A DNA stretch of 39,478 nucleotides from NCBI GenBank assembly GCA_016291915.1, contig JAEEZP010000027.1:1-39478 (forward strand). The letters are read 5' to 3'. A program made the position numbers and the translations under genes. This stretch comes from Prevotella sp. (lineage in GTDB: Bacteria > Bacteroidota > Bacteroidia > Bacteroidales > Bacteroidaceae). Below, in pieces: positions 16,627 through 25,272 of this stretch. How positions within the stretch are numbered: position 1 is the first letter of the stretch; the number at the start of each line of letters is the position of its first letter. The notes under the pieces were generated by a model, which had not been told where the DNA came from, made no database searches, and worked only from the letters and a program-made list of their open reading frames with translations.

Positions 16627-18626
16627 TATTCGTTTTTGAGATAGTCTATGATGAAGCTTAACTCATCCACCAATGCTGTAGGACTACCGAAGTAACCATT
16701 AGAGTACCAGCGGGCATTGCCATTCTTGTCGATAACCATCTTCATAGGAATACCTGATGAGTTAAACATTTTGGCATAGGTATTATAGATTTTCTCTTTT
16801 TTACCCTGTGCACTTGGCTCATCATAGCATACCTGGAAGGTATAACCCTTCTCTTTGATAAAGTTCTGAATCTTCTGTTTGTAATTCTTATCAGTCTCCA
16901 TAGTAGCGATGAATAGGAACTGAACATCTTTATCATTTTTATATTTGTCAACAGTCATCTGCATGCCAGGCATTGCCGCCTTACACGGTCCACACCATGT
17001 CGCCCAGAAGTCGATTACTATGACCTTTCCCTTCAGACTGTTCATGTCGAGACGGCCACCTTGCATCTTTTCCATTGAGAAATATTGTGCAGGCATATTG
17101 ATGAGTTGAGAGAGTACCCTCTTCTTCAGTCTTTCCAATGACTCGCTGGATTTCAAAGAATTATAGTAGTCTGTAAAGGAGGCATACTGTTTCTTCAGTA
17201 TGGCACTGCCATTATATTCTTTTTCCAAATAGGCAAGCATTTCTGGTGAGGCAGCATTCCTGCGCAATCCGTCTTTTACCAAAGGAAGGATCTCATTATT
17301 TCTTCCACATTTATCGAGCATAGCCACATAGAAAGTGCTGAAATCGGTATCACGTGTTCCGTAATAGGTTTCGAGCGTATCAGCAAGCGCCATAGCTTGT
17401 TTGGTATAGCCCATATCATTAAGAATCTGAGCATAAACAAACTGTGCTGCCAGGTTATTACTATACATCATCTCTTTCCACTCAACTGGTGAATATGCTA
17501 ATTGTGCTCCTTGTCTTGGACGTGACATTACCTCATCACGGATTGTCTTGGCACGGTTAAATAGTTGTTGTGCAGTCTCGTCTTTTCTGTCATATGGAAT
17601 TTGAACAAGATGCCAGAAATAAGTCCACAGCATTTCGTTAGGAGATGTCTTGATACATTCAAACAGACGAGAATAGTCCTTATTCATCGCTGCTGTGTAA
17701 ACATAGATTCGAAACAACTCAGAATAGGATTTCGTTGACATATCTTCCGCAGTAAAACAATTGACATATTTCTCTGCAGGATATTGTTTGAGCAACTGAT
17801 GGAATCTTTCGGCGAAATCACCTTTCTGGTAATCTTTGTGTAATGTCTTAATAGCTAATTCACGAGCCAATCCGCCATTGGGGTAACGTTGCAGAAGGAC
17901 ATCTTTGAATTGATTGGTAAGTACAGGGTCCCATAACACTTTGCTCACGTTGTATCCTTTAAGTAACTGATTCTCTGTCAATGGTTTCTTTTTATCCATT
18001 TCGAGAAGATGCTTGACATTATTTTTAAACAGTTCCATATTAGTGGTTGCGGAATCAGTCATAAGCGCCTTGATAGCGAACCATGTAACATCTGGAAACT
18101 GCTCAGGATGATCACGTAACTCATTATTAATCCAATATGCCACCACATCATTACCAAGTTTTCTGAAAGGAGCTTTCTGTACTGTTGGGATACCACCAAG
18201 ATCTTGAGTATTAGCACCACGCAGCAATGCCCAACCGATATTGGCAGATGGCATTCCTTTTCCATCCTTATTCACATAACTGGCATAAGTCCATTCATTA
18301 CCACCTACATCTAAGGTATCACGGTCATAGAATTTCCATACTACCAAGGCTGTGTTATCAGGTAGTTTAAAAGATGTCTTAAAAGTGTTCTGCTCTCTAT
18401 TGAGCACCATGTCGAACGCTTCCCAACGATAGTCGCGCCAACAATAATAAACACCCTTAACCTCTCTAAAGTCTTTAAACAAGTCTTTGGCTGGTTGGTA
18501 CGTAAGAGTAACATTTGTACCGGGAGTAAGCAATTCCGGCATTACCTTACAAGTAGTTTCCTGCTGTGCATCTGCCAATAATACTGACAGTGCAAGCATA
18601 AGTGTTGTAAAATACTTTTTCATCAT
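16626..18626 (-). CDS. Large TlpA-family thioredoxin-fold protein (paralog 3 of 3)
   Basis: Signal peptide; Ig-like/TPR-like N-terminal region; VIDFWATWCGPCKAAMPGMQ; GIPMKMVIDKNG. Confidence 0.88.
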   Translation of the reverse strand: MMKKYFTTLMLALSVLLADAQQETTCKVMPELLTPGTNVTLTYQPAKDLFKDFREVKGVYYCWRDYRWEAFDMVLNREQNTFKTSFKLPDNTALVVWKFYDRDTLDVGGNEWTYASYVNKDGKGMPSANIGWALLRGANTQDLGGIPTVQKAPFRKLGNDVVAYWINNELRDHPEQFPDVTWFAIKALMTDSATTNMELFKNNVKHLLEMDKKKPLTENQLLKGYNVSKVLWDPVLTNQFKDVLLQRYPNGGLARELAIKTLHKDYQKGDFAERFHQLLKQYPAEKYVNCFTAEDMSTKSYSELFRIYVYTAAMNKDYSRLFECIKTSPNEMLWTYFWHLVQIPYDRKDETAQQLFNRAKTIRDEVMSRPRQGAQLAYSPVEWKEMMYSNNLAAQFVYAQILNDMGYTKQAMALADTLETYYGTRDTDFSTFYVAMLDKCGRNNEILPLVKDGLRRNAASPEMLAYLEKEYNGSAILKKQYASFTDYYNSLKSSESLERLKKRVLSQLINMPAQYFSMEKMQGGRLDMNSLKGKVIVIDFWATWCGPCKAAMPGMQMTVDKYKNDKDVQFLFIATMETDKNYKQKIQNFIKEKGYTFQVCYDEPSAQGKKEKIYNTYAKMFNSSGIPMKMVIDKNGNARWYSNGYFGSPTALVDELSFIIDYLKNE

Positions 18627-18630
18627 TTTG

Positions 18631-20646
18631 TTATTTAGTATCCTTTTTAAGTATTTCTATTACAGTGATCAGCTCGTCCATCAGTCCGCTGGGACTTCCC
18701 TGATAGCCACTTGCCCTATAACGTACCTTCCCATTCTTCAGGATAGCTTTCTGAGGGATTCCAGAAGCATTTGGAAAAATGTTTCTGTACAATTCTGCGC
18801 CATCGTTTGTTCCTGGTGTATTTTTGTCAAAAGCAATAAGCATGTTATGATAGCCTTTTTCATTCCAATAATCATTCAGTTGTTCTTTTGTTGCTCTGTC
18901 TTGGGTATCTACAAAGTAGAATTTCACCTGCGGATCATCAAGATAGTGATCCACAGCCATCTGCATTCCGACAAGGGCAGCACAACAAGGTGCACACCAG
19001 GTAGCCCAAAAATCGAGCACCACTATATCATCAGTAGCAAAATCTTCTGAGCGCACCCTACCTCCGTTTATATCTTCAATGTCAAAAGGAGTGAAGCTAT
19101 CCGACACCAATCCCTGTGCAGCATGTTTCAATAATTCCTCTTTTGCCTCTGGGGTCTTAAGAGAATAAAGATATTCATCAAATCCGGATACTTGTTTAAC
19201 AGCAAGGTTCTCATAATGTTTTTTCAGCTGTTCCATGAGGTATGGCGTTAGTTTATTTTGAGAGGCAGAGGCTTCTAATGCTTGAATGATCTCCTCTTTT
19301 CTACCTATTTGCTCCAGACAGCGTACATATGCCTCATTGCCAGTAGGATCATAATTGAATCGTTCTTCCTCCGGTATCTCATTCATCAACTCAATCCCCT
19401 GCTGATAGTGTCCTGTTCGACGAGCCAACTCAGTCATAACCGTCAGGTAATAATTCAAGGTCTGCTGATGCTGGTATCTGGCTTGTAGCGGTGAGACTAA
19501 AGAACCGGTCGTATTTCCAGCAAAAGTCAGTTTATTACGCAGTTCCGCTATATAACTTACGGCGATATCATAGTAATCATTAGGATTCCGATCCGGAAAT
19601 TTCATCGATTGTTTGGGCTGATGTAGGAAAGCATCCTCTATCATACTTGAGTTCATCTCCTTGAGTAACTTCTCCAACTGATCGTATTTCTTTGCGTCGA
19701 AGAGCTCTTGTGATAACCTTCTGTAGAAATTGGAATAGAGATAACTCTGATAATCTGGTTTCCGATAGAAATCCATGACAGGGAAATCCTGCCTAACCTG
19801 CTTTGCACGATCGAAATAATCGTCACCCTTAACTGAATAAGGAATCTCCATTGCTTTACGTCGGGCTAACCTACCTTGAGGATAACGTTCTGTCATCATC
19901 TGATCGATCTCCTGCGACTTCTCTTTGTCGTTTAGTAGGAAAAGATAAGCAAGACTGAGATTGTACAAGGCATCCTCATCGAGTCTTTTTATCCGTGAGA
20001 TATCATCAACTGTCTTCTGTATCGGTTGAACAGCATTTTCCCCAAAGAGATGTTTATAGAGATTCACCTCCTCATAAAAATAATACTGATGCTTCTTTGG
20101 AGCAATCTTCTTCTCTATTTCTATAAGTGATTTCAATAAGTCTCTATCAACTATCTCTTGTTTATCTTCAAAATAACTGGTTACACCCATATATCCAGGT
20201 GCTGACATAACAGAAGGGGTGAGAAAGGCAGCCTTGCCAATAGCTGCTCCAGGCATCAATTTATGTTTTTTGTTATACACCTGAAATAGGTACCCTTTGT
20301 TATTGTTATTGTCTGTAACTGCCGAATGAGTACTGAATGAATCCTGAAATATGAAGGCAACAAACCCGGCATTTTTTGGAACAACAAAGCTACCTTCCCA
20401 AAGATCTTTCCCACTTGTGGTTAATTCCACATCATATACTTTCCAATGATAATCTTCATAGACATAAGCTATTCCGACGACCTGTTTCTTATTTTCAAGT
20501 GGGGTACCCTGACAATGATATATAACAAGTACTTTAGAACCTGCTGTTAATTCAGCAGGATCTAAAGTCATACCCCTTTGCTGGGCAGAGCCAAGCAAAG
20601 CAAAGGTGAAGACGAATAATGTCAGATAATACCTTATCACATTCAT
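18631..20646 (-). CDS. Large TlpA-family thioredoxin-fold protein (paralog 2 of 3)
   Basis: Signal peptide; VVLDFWATWCAPCCAALVGMQ; GIPQKAILKNGKVRYRASGYQGSPSGLMDEL. Confidence 0.88.
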   Translation of the reverse strand: MNVIRYYLTLFVFTFALLGSAQQRGMTLDPAELTAGSKVLVIYHCQGTPLENKKQVVGIAYVYEDYHWKVYDVELTTSGKDLWEGSFVVPKNAGFVAFIFQDSFSTHSAVTDNNNNKGYLFQVYNKKHKLMPGAAIGKAAFLTPSVMSAPGYMGVTSYFEDKQEIVDRDLLKSLIEIEKKIAPKKHQYYFYEEVNLYKHLFGENAVQPIQKTVDDISRIKRLDEDALYNLSLAYLFLLNDKEKSQEIDQMMTERYPQGRLARRKAMEIPYSVKGDDYFDRAKQVRQDFPVMDFYRKPDYQSYLYSNFYRRLSQELFDAKKYDQLEKLLKEMNSSMIEDAFLHQPKQSMKFPDRNPNDYYDIAVSYIAELRNKLTFAGNTTGSLVSPLQARYQHQQTLNYYLTVMTELARRTGHYQQGIELMNEIPEEERFNYDPTGNEAYVRCLEQIGRKEEIIQALEASASQNKLTPYLMEQLKKHYENLAVKQVSGFDEYLYSLKTPEAKEELLKHAAQGLVSDSFTPFDIEDINGGRVRSEDFATDDIVVLDFWATWCAPCCAALVGMQMAVDHYLDDPQVKFYFVDTQDRATKEQLNDYWNEKGYHNMLIAFDKNTPGTNDGAELYRNIFPNASGIPQKAILKNGKVRYRASGYQGSPSGLMDELITVIEILKKDTK

Positions 20647-20650
20647 TATC

Positions 20651-22654
20651 CTACTTCTCTTTTTTCAGAATCTCAATAACTGCTGTTATCTCATCCATCA
20701 GTCCACTGGGACTACCACCATAACCTTCTGCACGGTATCTAATACGTCCATTCTTGAGGATAGCTTTCTGAGGAATGCCGGATGTACCTTTGAACATATC
20801 ACTATACACCTTGTTGTATCCTTTGCTCTCTGAAGATTTATTCTGGTCGTATATCACCTGCATATTGTGGTATTTCCCACGTGCCCATACACGGTCGACA
20901 GCACCACCCGGGGTATCTTGTGTCTGTACAAAATAGAATTTCACATGTGGATCATCGGCATATTTATCTACAGCCAGTTGCATACCGGCCAATGCTGCAA
21001 TACAAGGAGCACACCAAGTAGCCCAAAAATCGAGCACCACTATATCATCCTTACCGAATGAAGCAGAATTGACAGAACCCTTGGCATTATGCATCTGAAG
21101 ATTGAACGGAGTAAACGGTTCGTTAACTAATCCTTCACGAACATGTTTCATCATCATCTCCTTAGCCTCAGCTGATTTTAATGAAGAGAGATATTCATTA
21201 AAAGACTTAGCTGGCTTTTCTCTCAGAGAATCATAATAGGCATGTAGTTTGTCAACAAGAGCTGGTGTCAACTGTGCAGCGGCCGCAGAACTCTTCAAGG
21301 CTTGAATAGTTTCATCATGACGTCCTAGTTTTTCCAAGCTGAGAATATATGCCTGATTGCCGGCAGGATAGAGTTTGAAACGTTCACTACCATCAATCTT
21401 ATTCATATAATCAATAGCATCCTGATAACGTTCACTGCGCTGGAATATCTCCGATTGCACACATAGATAATAGTTCAATGTCTTCTGCTGTGTTTCTTTC
21501 ATCTGTAAGTCAGTCTGTGAACGACCGTAATAATCGATATTCTCGCCCACCTTAGCCTCCATACAATCTATGATCCGCTTACTGATCTCAACATACTCTT
21601 TGGGATCTGTCGGGGCTTTCTGTATCAGCCACATAGGTCCATGCATATAAACATCAGCTGCAGTATTGAAGGATCCCTCTTCCATCACTTCCATCATCTT
21701 GTCGTACTTCTTGTCTTTATATAGGCTACGCTCAAGAGCTGAGTAGAAATTGGCATAGGGGAATCCTTGTGGGTCAGGATTCTTTAACCACTCCCTGAAA
21801 GGATAATTTTTGCGGAACTCATCAGCAGCCTTATAGAAGTCTTCACCCTGTAATTGAGAGAGCTTAGTGGCTGCCTCACGACGATTTAACATGCTGTATG
21901 GCTTCATAGCATTAAATGCATTCAACACGCTGTCTGCTTTCACCTTATCTTTTAAGTCAAACATGTATGTTGACCAGATATTGTACACATCCTCATCGGT
22001 CTTATTGGGTTCTGCCTCCAGCACACTAAGAAGATATCGGATACCTCCTTCAGCCTTGTCACCATATTGATGACGGAAGACTGCCTTCATGACATTGAAG
22101 AACTTATGTCCTTCTTGGGGAAACATTTTCGTCTCTTTATCCAACCACATCATAATGGCTTCATCGGATATCTCCTGATAGGCCTGACTAAAATAGCCTT
22201 GTACGCCCATATTGAGTGATGGTTTACGTAGTAGTCCCCATGCCAGTTGAGCACCTGGTATCGGTTTTTTCTCAGCATCACCTACCATGTAGATATACCC
22301 CTGATTATCATTATTATCTATCGTATCAGGAAACTGTGACAGACTGGCTTGAAACTTAAAAGCAACAAGACCACAGTCGGAGGGGATGTCGAATGTTCCT
22401 TTCCAAATATTATCCCCACTATTGTTAAGCAGCACATCACAAAGATGCCACTTATAATTGTTATAGGTATAGGCAAATCCGTAGATATGAGCCTCACCTC
22501 CTAAAGGACCACCTTTAGCGTCATATGATACGGTTATTGTTCGTCCGGCAACTAACGGTTCTTCTGACAACGTCAGTCTGTTTGTCTGTTGTGCAAAAAC
22601 AGTTGCTGGCATTATGAACATCAATGCCGACAACATAAAATATAAACGTTTCAT
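20651..22654 (-). CDS. Large TlpA-family thioredoxin-fold protein (paralog 1 of 3)
   Basis: Tracked ORF to 22696; start placed at MKRLYFMLSALMFIMPATVFAQQ (22654) on signal-peptide logic. VVLDFWATWCAPCIAALAGMQ; GIPQKAILKNGRIRYRAEGYGGSPSGLMDE. Confidence 0.85.
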   Translation of the reverse strand: MKRLYFMLSALMFIMPATVFAQQTNRLTLSEEPLVAGRTITVSYDAKGGPLGGEAHIYGFAYTYNNYKWHLCDVLLNNSGDNIWKGTFDIPSDCGLVAFKFQASLSQFPDTIDNNDNQGYIYMVGDAEKKPIPGAQLAWGLLRKPSLNMGVQGYFSQAYQEISDEAIMMWLDKETKMFPQEGHKFFNVMKAVFRHQYGDKAEGGIRYLLSVLEAEPNKTDEDVYNIWSTYMFDLKDKVKADSVLNAFNAMKPYSMLNRREAATKLSQLQGEDFYKAADEFRKNYPFREWLKNPDPQGFPYANFYSALERSLYKDKKYDKMMEVMEEGSFNTAADVYMHGPMWLIQKAPTDPKEYVEISKRIIDCMEAKVGENIDYYGRSQTDLQMKETQQKTLNYYLCVQSEIFQRSERYQDAIDYMNKIDGSERFKLYPAGNQAYILSLEKLGRHDETIQALKSSAAAAQLTPALVDKLHAYYDSLREKPAKSFNEYLSSLKSAEAKEMMMKHVREGLVNEPFTPFNLQMHNAKGSVNSASFGKDDIVVLDFWATWCAPCIAALAGMQLAVDKYADDPHVKFYFVQTQDTPGGAVDRVWARGKYHNMQVIYDQNKSSESKGYNKVYSDMFKGTSGIPQKAILKNGRIRYRAEGYGGSPSGLMDEITAVIEILKKEK

Positions 22655-22681
22655 AAAAAGCATATCTTTTTTATTATAACG

Positions 22682-22744
22682 AAGAGACTGTGTCAATATG
22701 ATAGATAATAATCAATAAAAATCGTTCATTTGACACAGTCTCTT
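22682..22744. repeat. 15-bp perfect inverted repeat with 33-nt AT-rich loop
   Basis: AAGAGACTGTGTCAA (22682-22696) / TTGACACAGTCTCTT (22730-22744). Confidence 0.9.
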
Positions 22745-22753
22745 GAATATAGT

Positions 22754-23725
22754 TTAATTGGCAATAGCCCTCAGATCAAGACCGTAATTATTCTTGAAAT
22801 GATTGATGATGATATTCCACTTGGTATTGATAAGCGGATACTTCAGGTAGGTTGCCATGAAATCATCTGTGCAGTTCAAGATCATCGTCATATAATACGT
22901 ACGGTCGTTATTCATGATGGTCTCTTTTGTGGAATTACCCCACGTACTGTACCCTGATGTATATTTATACAACCAGAAGTTTACACCCGATCCCCATGAG
23001 TTGGAATAATATTGTGGTAAGAATCCCCTATTAAAGAAATCTTCCTGATCTAACGTATAGGAATAAGCATTAGGAGTTGCCAAATAGAAACGTGGTTCAT
23101 TGACATAATCTGTAACATCGAAAAATTCTTGCGGGAATGTCATGATACCCTTAGCGATATAGTAATTGATCAAATCAGAGATCAATGCCACTTTCTCTGT
23201 CTTTTTCTCAGTTTCCGTCATCTCATCCAGACGGTTCATACCAGCAATAATAATACTATTTCCATCAGTCATCAGACGATGATTATAGTTTGTCTTCATA
23301 CTGGATGTGGGATCATAGACAATCAAATTGTAGCAAGAGTCTGCCAAGAATACGCGATAAGGTATTCCACCATTTTTAAGAACATCGTCAGAAAGATATT
23401 TCAACCAAATATCATTCACATAGTCCAGCATCTTACCTACATTGGCAGGATTTCCAGGAATAACATAGTCGGTACCTCTTGAAGAAGCTTTTCCAGTGTA
23501 TTTAATCCAGTTAGCATCCTGCTGTGTGAATGAATAGACGAAATAGGAACCGTATTTCTCATACAGTTGTTTGATACGTGCATTATCTGCTGCAGAGGCA
23601 GCACCCTGATCTAATTGGTAATCCTCGATAATAGTTATCGGGTCCTCTAAATCTTTATCACTAGTACATGCGATAAAGAAGAAGGAAAACACCAAAGCAG
23701 TTATCGTTATATAATAATTCTTCAT
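22754..23725 (-). CDS. SusC/D-associated zinc-metallohydrolase-like lipoprotein, HExxH not visible
   Basis: Lipobox FFFIAC; TGKASSRGTDYVIP; FPQEFFDVTDYV; C-terminal WNIIINHFKNNYGLDL. Position right after SusD matches LP_HExxH_w_tonB-type proteins. Confidence 0.7.
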   Translation of the reverse strand: MKNYYITITALVFSFFFIACTSDKDLEDPITIIEDYQLDQGAASAADNARIKQLYEKYGSYFVYSFTQQDANWIKYTGKASSRGTDYVIPGNPANVGKMLDYVNDIWLKYLSDDVLKNGGIPYRVFLADSCYNLIVYDPTSSMKTNYNHRLMTDGNSIIIAGMNRLDEMTETEKKTEKVALISDLINYYIAKGIMTFPQEFFDVTDYVNEPRFYLATPNAYSYTLDQEDFFNRGFLPQYYSNSWGSGVNFWLYKYTSGYSTWGNSTKETIMNNDRTYYMTMILNCTDDFMATYLKYPLINTKWNIIINHFKNNYGLDLRAIAN

Positions 23726-23738
23726 AACTATATTATTC

Positions 23739-25271
23739 TTAATTGTTCTTAACTACAGACTGTCTTTCTGACATATTCCTATTTTCACTCTGTTGTAATG
23801 AGCGGTTGTTCTCAAGCAGAGCATTAGGAAGCGGAAGCGTATACATAGGATCTTTCTCATTAAGTGTAAAGACATAATGCTGTCCACCCTCATCATAAAG
23901 GAATTCATGAGTGATAGCTGGCATACCATAACGACGAAGATCGAACCATCTGTAACCCTCATAGCAGAACTCCTTTCTACGCTCATTGCGAATGGTTTGG
24001 AGAAGTTCGTTACCAGAGAGATTTCTGTCTGTATATCCTTTGATTCTCGACTTACAGAAAGTATTCAGGTCGTTCAGAGCATCACCACCCTTGCCTGACA
24101 ATGCCTCGGCCTCAGCCTTGTTCAGGTAAGCCTCAGCAACACGTATGGTCTGGCATAAAGCAGAATTACCGTAAACCTTTTTGAAAACACCCCAGTCATC
24201 GGTCGGAAAACCAAACAAATTGTATCTGATATCATTCATCTGATCGAACAACATAATCAGATCAGTAGCAAAACGACCACATCTGTATGAAGAAGACTCT
24301 ACACGAGTCCCCGGGCCAAACATCCAAAGCACTTCAGGATTACCATAATCATAAGGATTATATCCGTAAGGCAGAGAATAAGGATCTATCTGAGACATAT
24401 CAGACAATGACGACTGTTTCAATGCCTTCTTTACCTCAGCAATACACTCATCATACTTATCCATAAAGAGATAAACTCTTGAGAGGATGATATGTATAGC
24501 CGGCTGATTGATACGATAGTTACTCTTGACATATTCAAGGGGATCCATCAGTCGGGCTGCTTCTACCAAACCAGGAACAATCAAATCTTCATACACCTCT
24601 CTGACAGTAGCACGGGCAATACCCTCATCTGAAAGGTTCGCATTCGTCTTCAGAGGTACACCCAAAGCCTCCTTATTATAATTATAAGGCTCACCGAAAA
24701 GATTTACCAACTGGAAATACATCAACGAACGAATAGCCAATGCCTCTGCCTTGACACGGTCTTTATTTTCTTGGTTACCTAAAGCATCATCTATATTATC
24801 AAGTACAGCATTACAGCCCATGATCTTCTTATAGAAACCCTTGTAGGCATTCTCTACTGCCTCTACCTTATCACCATAACCGTTCTCATCACACATATAT
24901 GGTTGCCACTGGTAATAAGCTGCATATTGCAGAGTCTCCATGGAGTTGATAAAAGAGTTGATATAGCCACCTGCATTATTGTCCCAATATGAACTTTGGA
25001 AATCAGGAGCACAATCGTCATCTAACATCGAGATAAACGAGAAGTCAGGATTATAATTATCCGGATAGGCATTACCTATAAGGAACTCTGAGAAATCCTC
25101 TGTTGTCTTAGGTATCACTTCACTCTGTGACTCTTCCTCCAAGAAATCTCCACAAGATGACATCAAGAGGCAGACAACAGTCAACAGGAAAACAACAGGA
25201 CTTGTCACTCTCTGTTTTAAACCTATAGTATATATATTCTGTTTCATTTTTAAGTTCTTTTTATTCAACAT
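23739..25271 (-). CDS. RagB/SusD-family nutrient-binding outer membrane lipoprotein
   Basis: Lipobox LMSSC; RVKAEALAIRSLMYFQLVNLFGEPY; RNERRKEFCYEGYRWFDLRRYG. Confidence 0.95.
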   Translation of the reverse strand: MLNKKNLKMKQNIYTIGLKQRVTSPVVFLLTVVCLLMSSCGDFLEEESQSEVIPKTTEDFSEFLIGNAYPDNYNPDFSFISMLDDDCAPDFQSSYWDNNAGGYINSFINSMETLQYAAYYQWQPYMCDENGYGDKVEAVENAYKGFYKKIMGCNAVLDNIDDALGNQENKDRVKAEALAIRSLMYFQLVNLFGEPYNYNKEALGVPLKTNANLSDEGIARATVREVYEDLIVPGLVEAARLMDPLEYVKSNYRINQPAIHIILSRVYLFMDKYDECIAEVKKALKQSSLSDMSQIDPYSLPYGYNPYDYGNPEVLWMFGPGTRVESSSYRCGRFATDLIMLFDQMNDIRYNLFGFPTDDWGVFKKVYGNSALCQTIRVAEAYLNKAEAEALSGKGGDALNDLNTFCKSRIKGYTDRNLSGNELLQTIRNERRKEFCYEGYRWFDLRRYGMPAITHEFLYDEGGQHYVFTLNEKDPMYTLPLPNALLENNRSLQQSENRNMSERQSVVKNN

Positions 25272-25272
25272 A

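Noticed and set aside
18487-19050. 187-aa plus-strand ORF spanning two TlpA genes
   Set aside because: Antisense to two well-supported CDSs, including the CxxC-coding region; no motif support.
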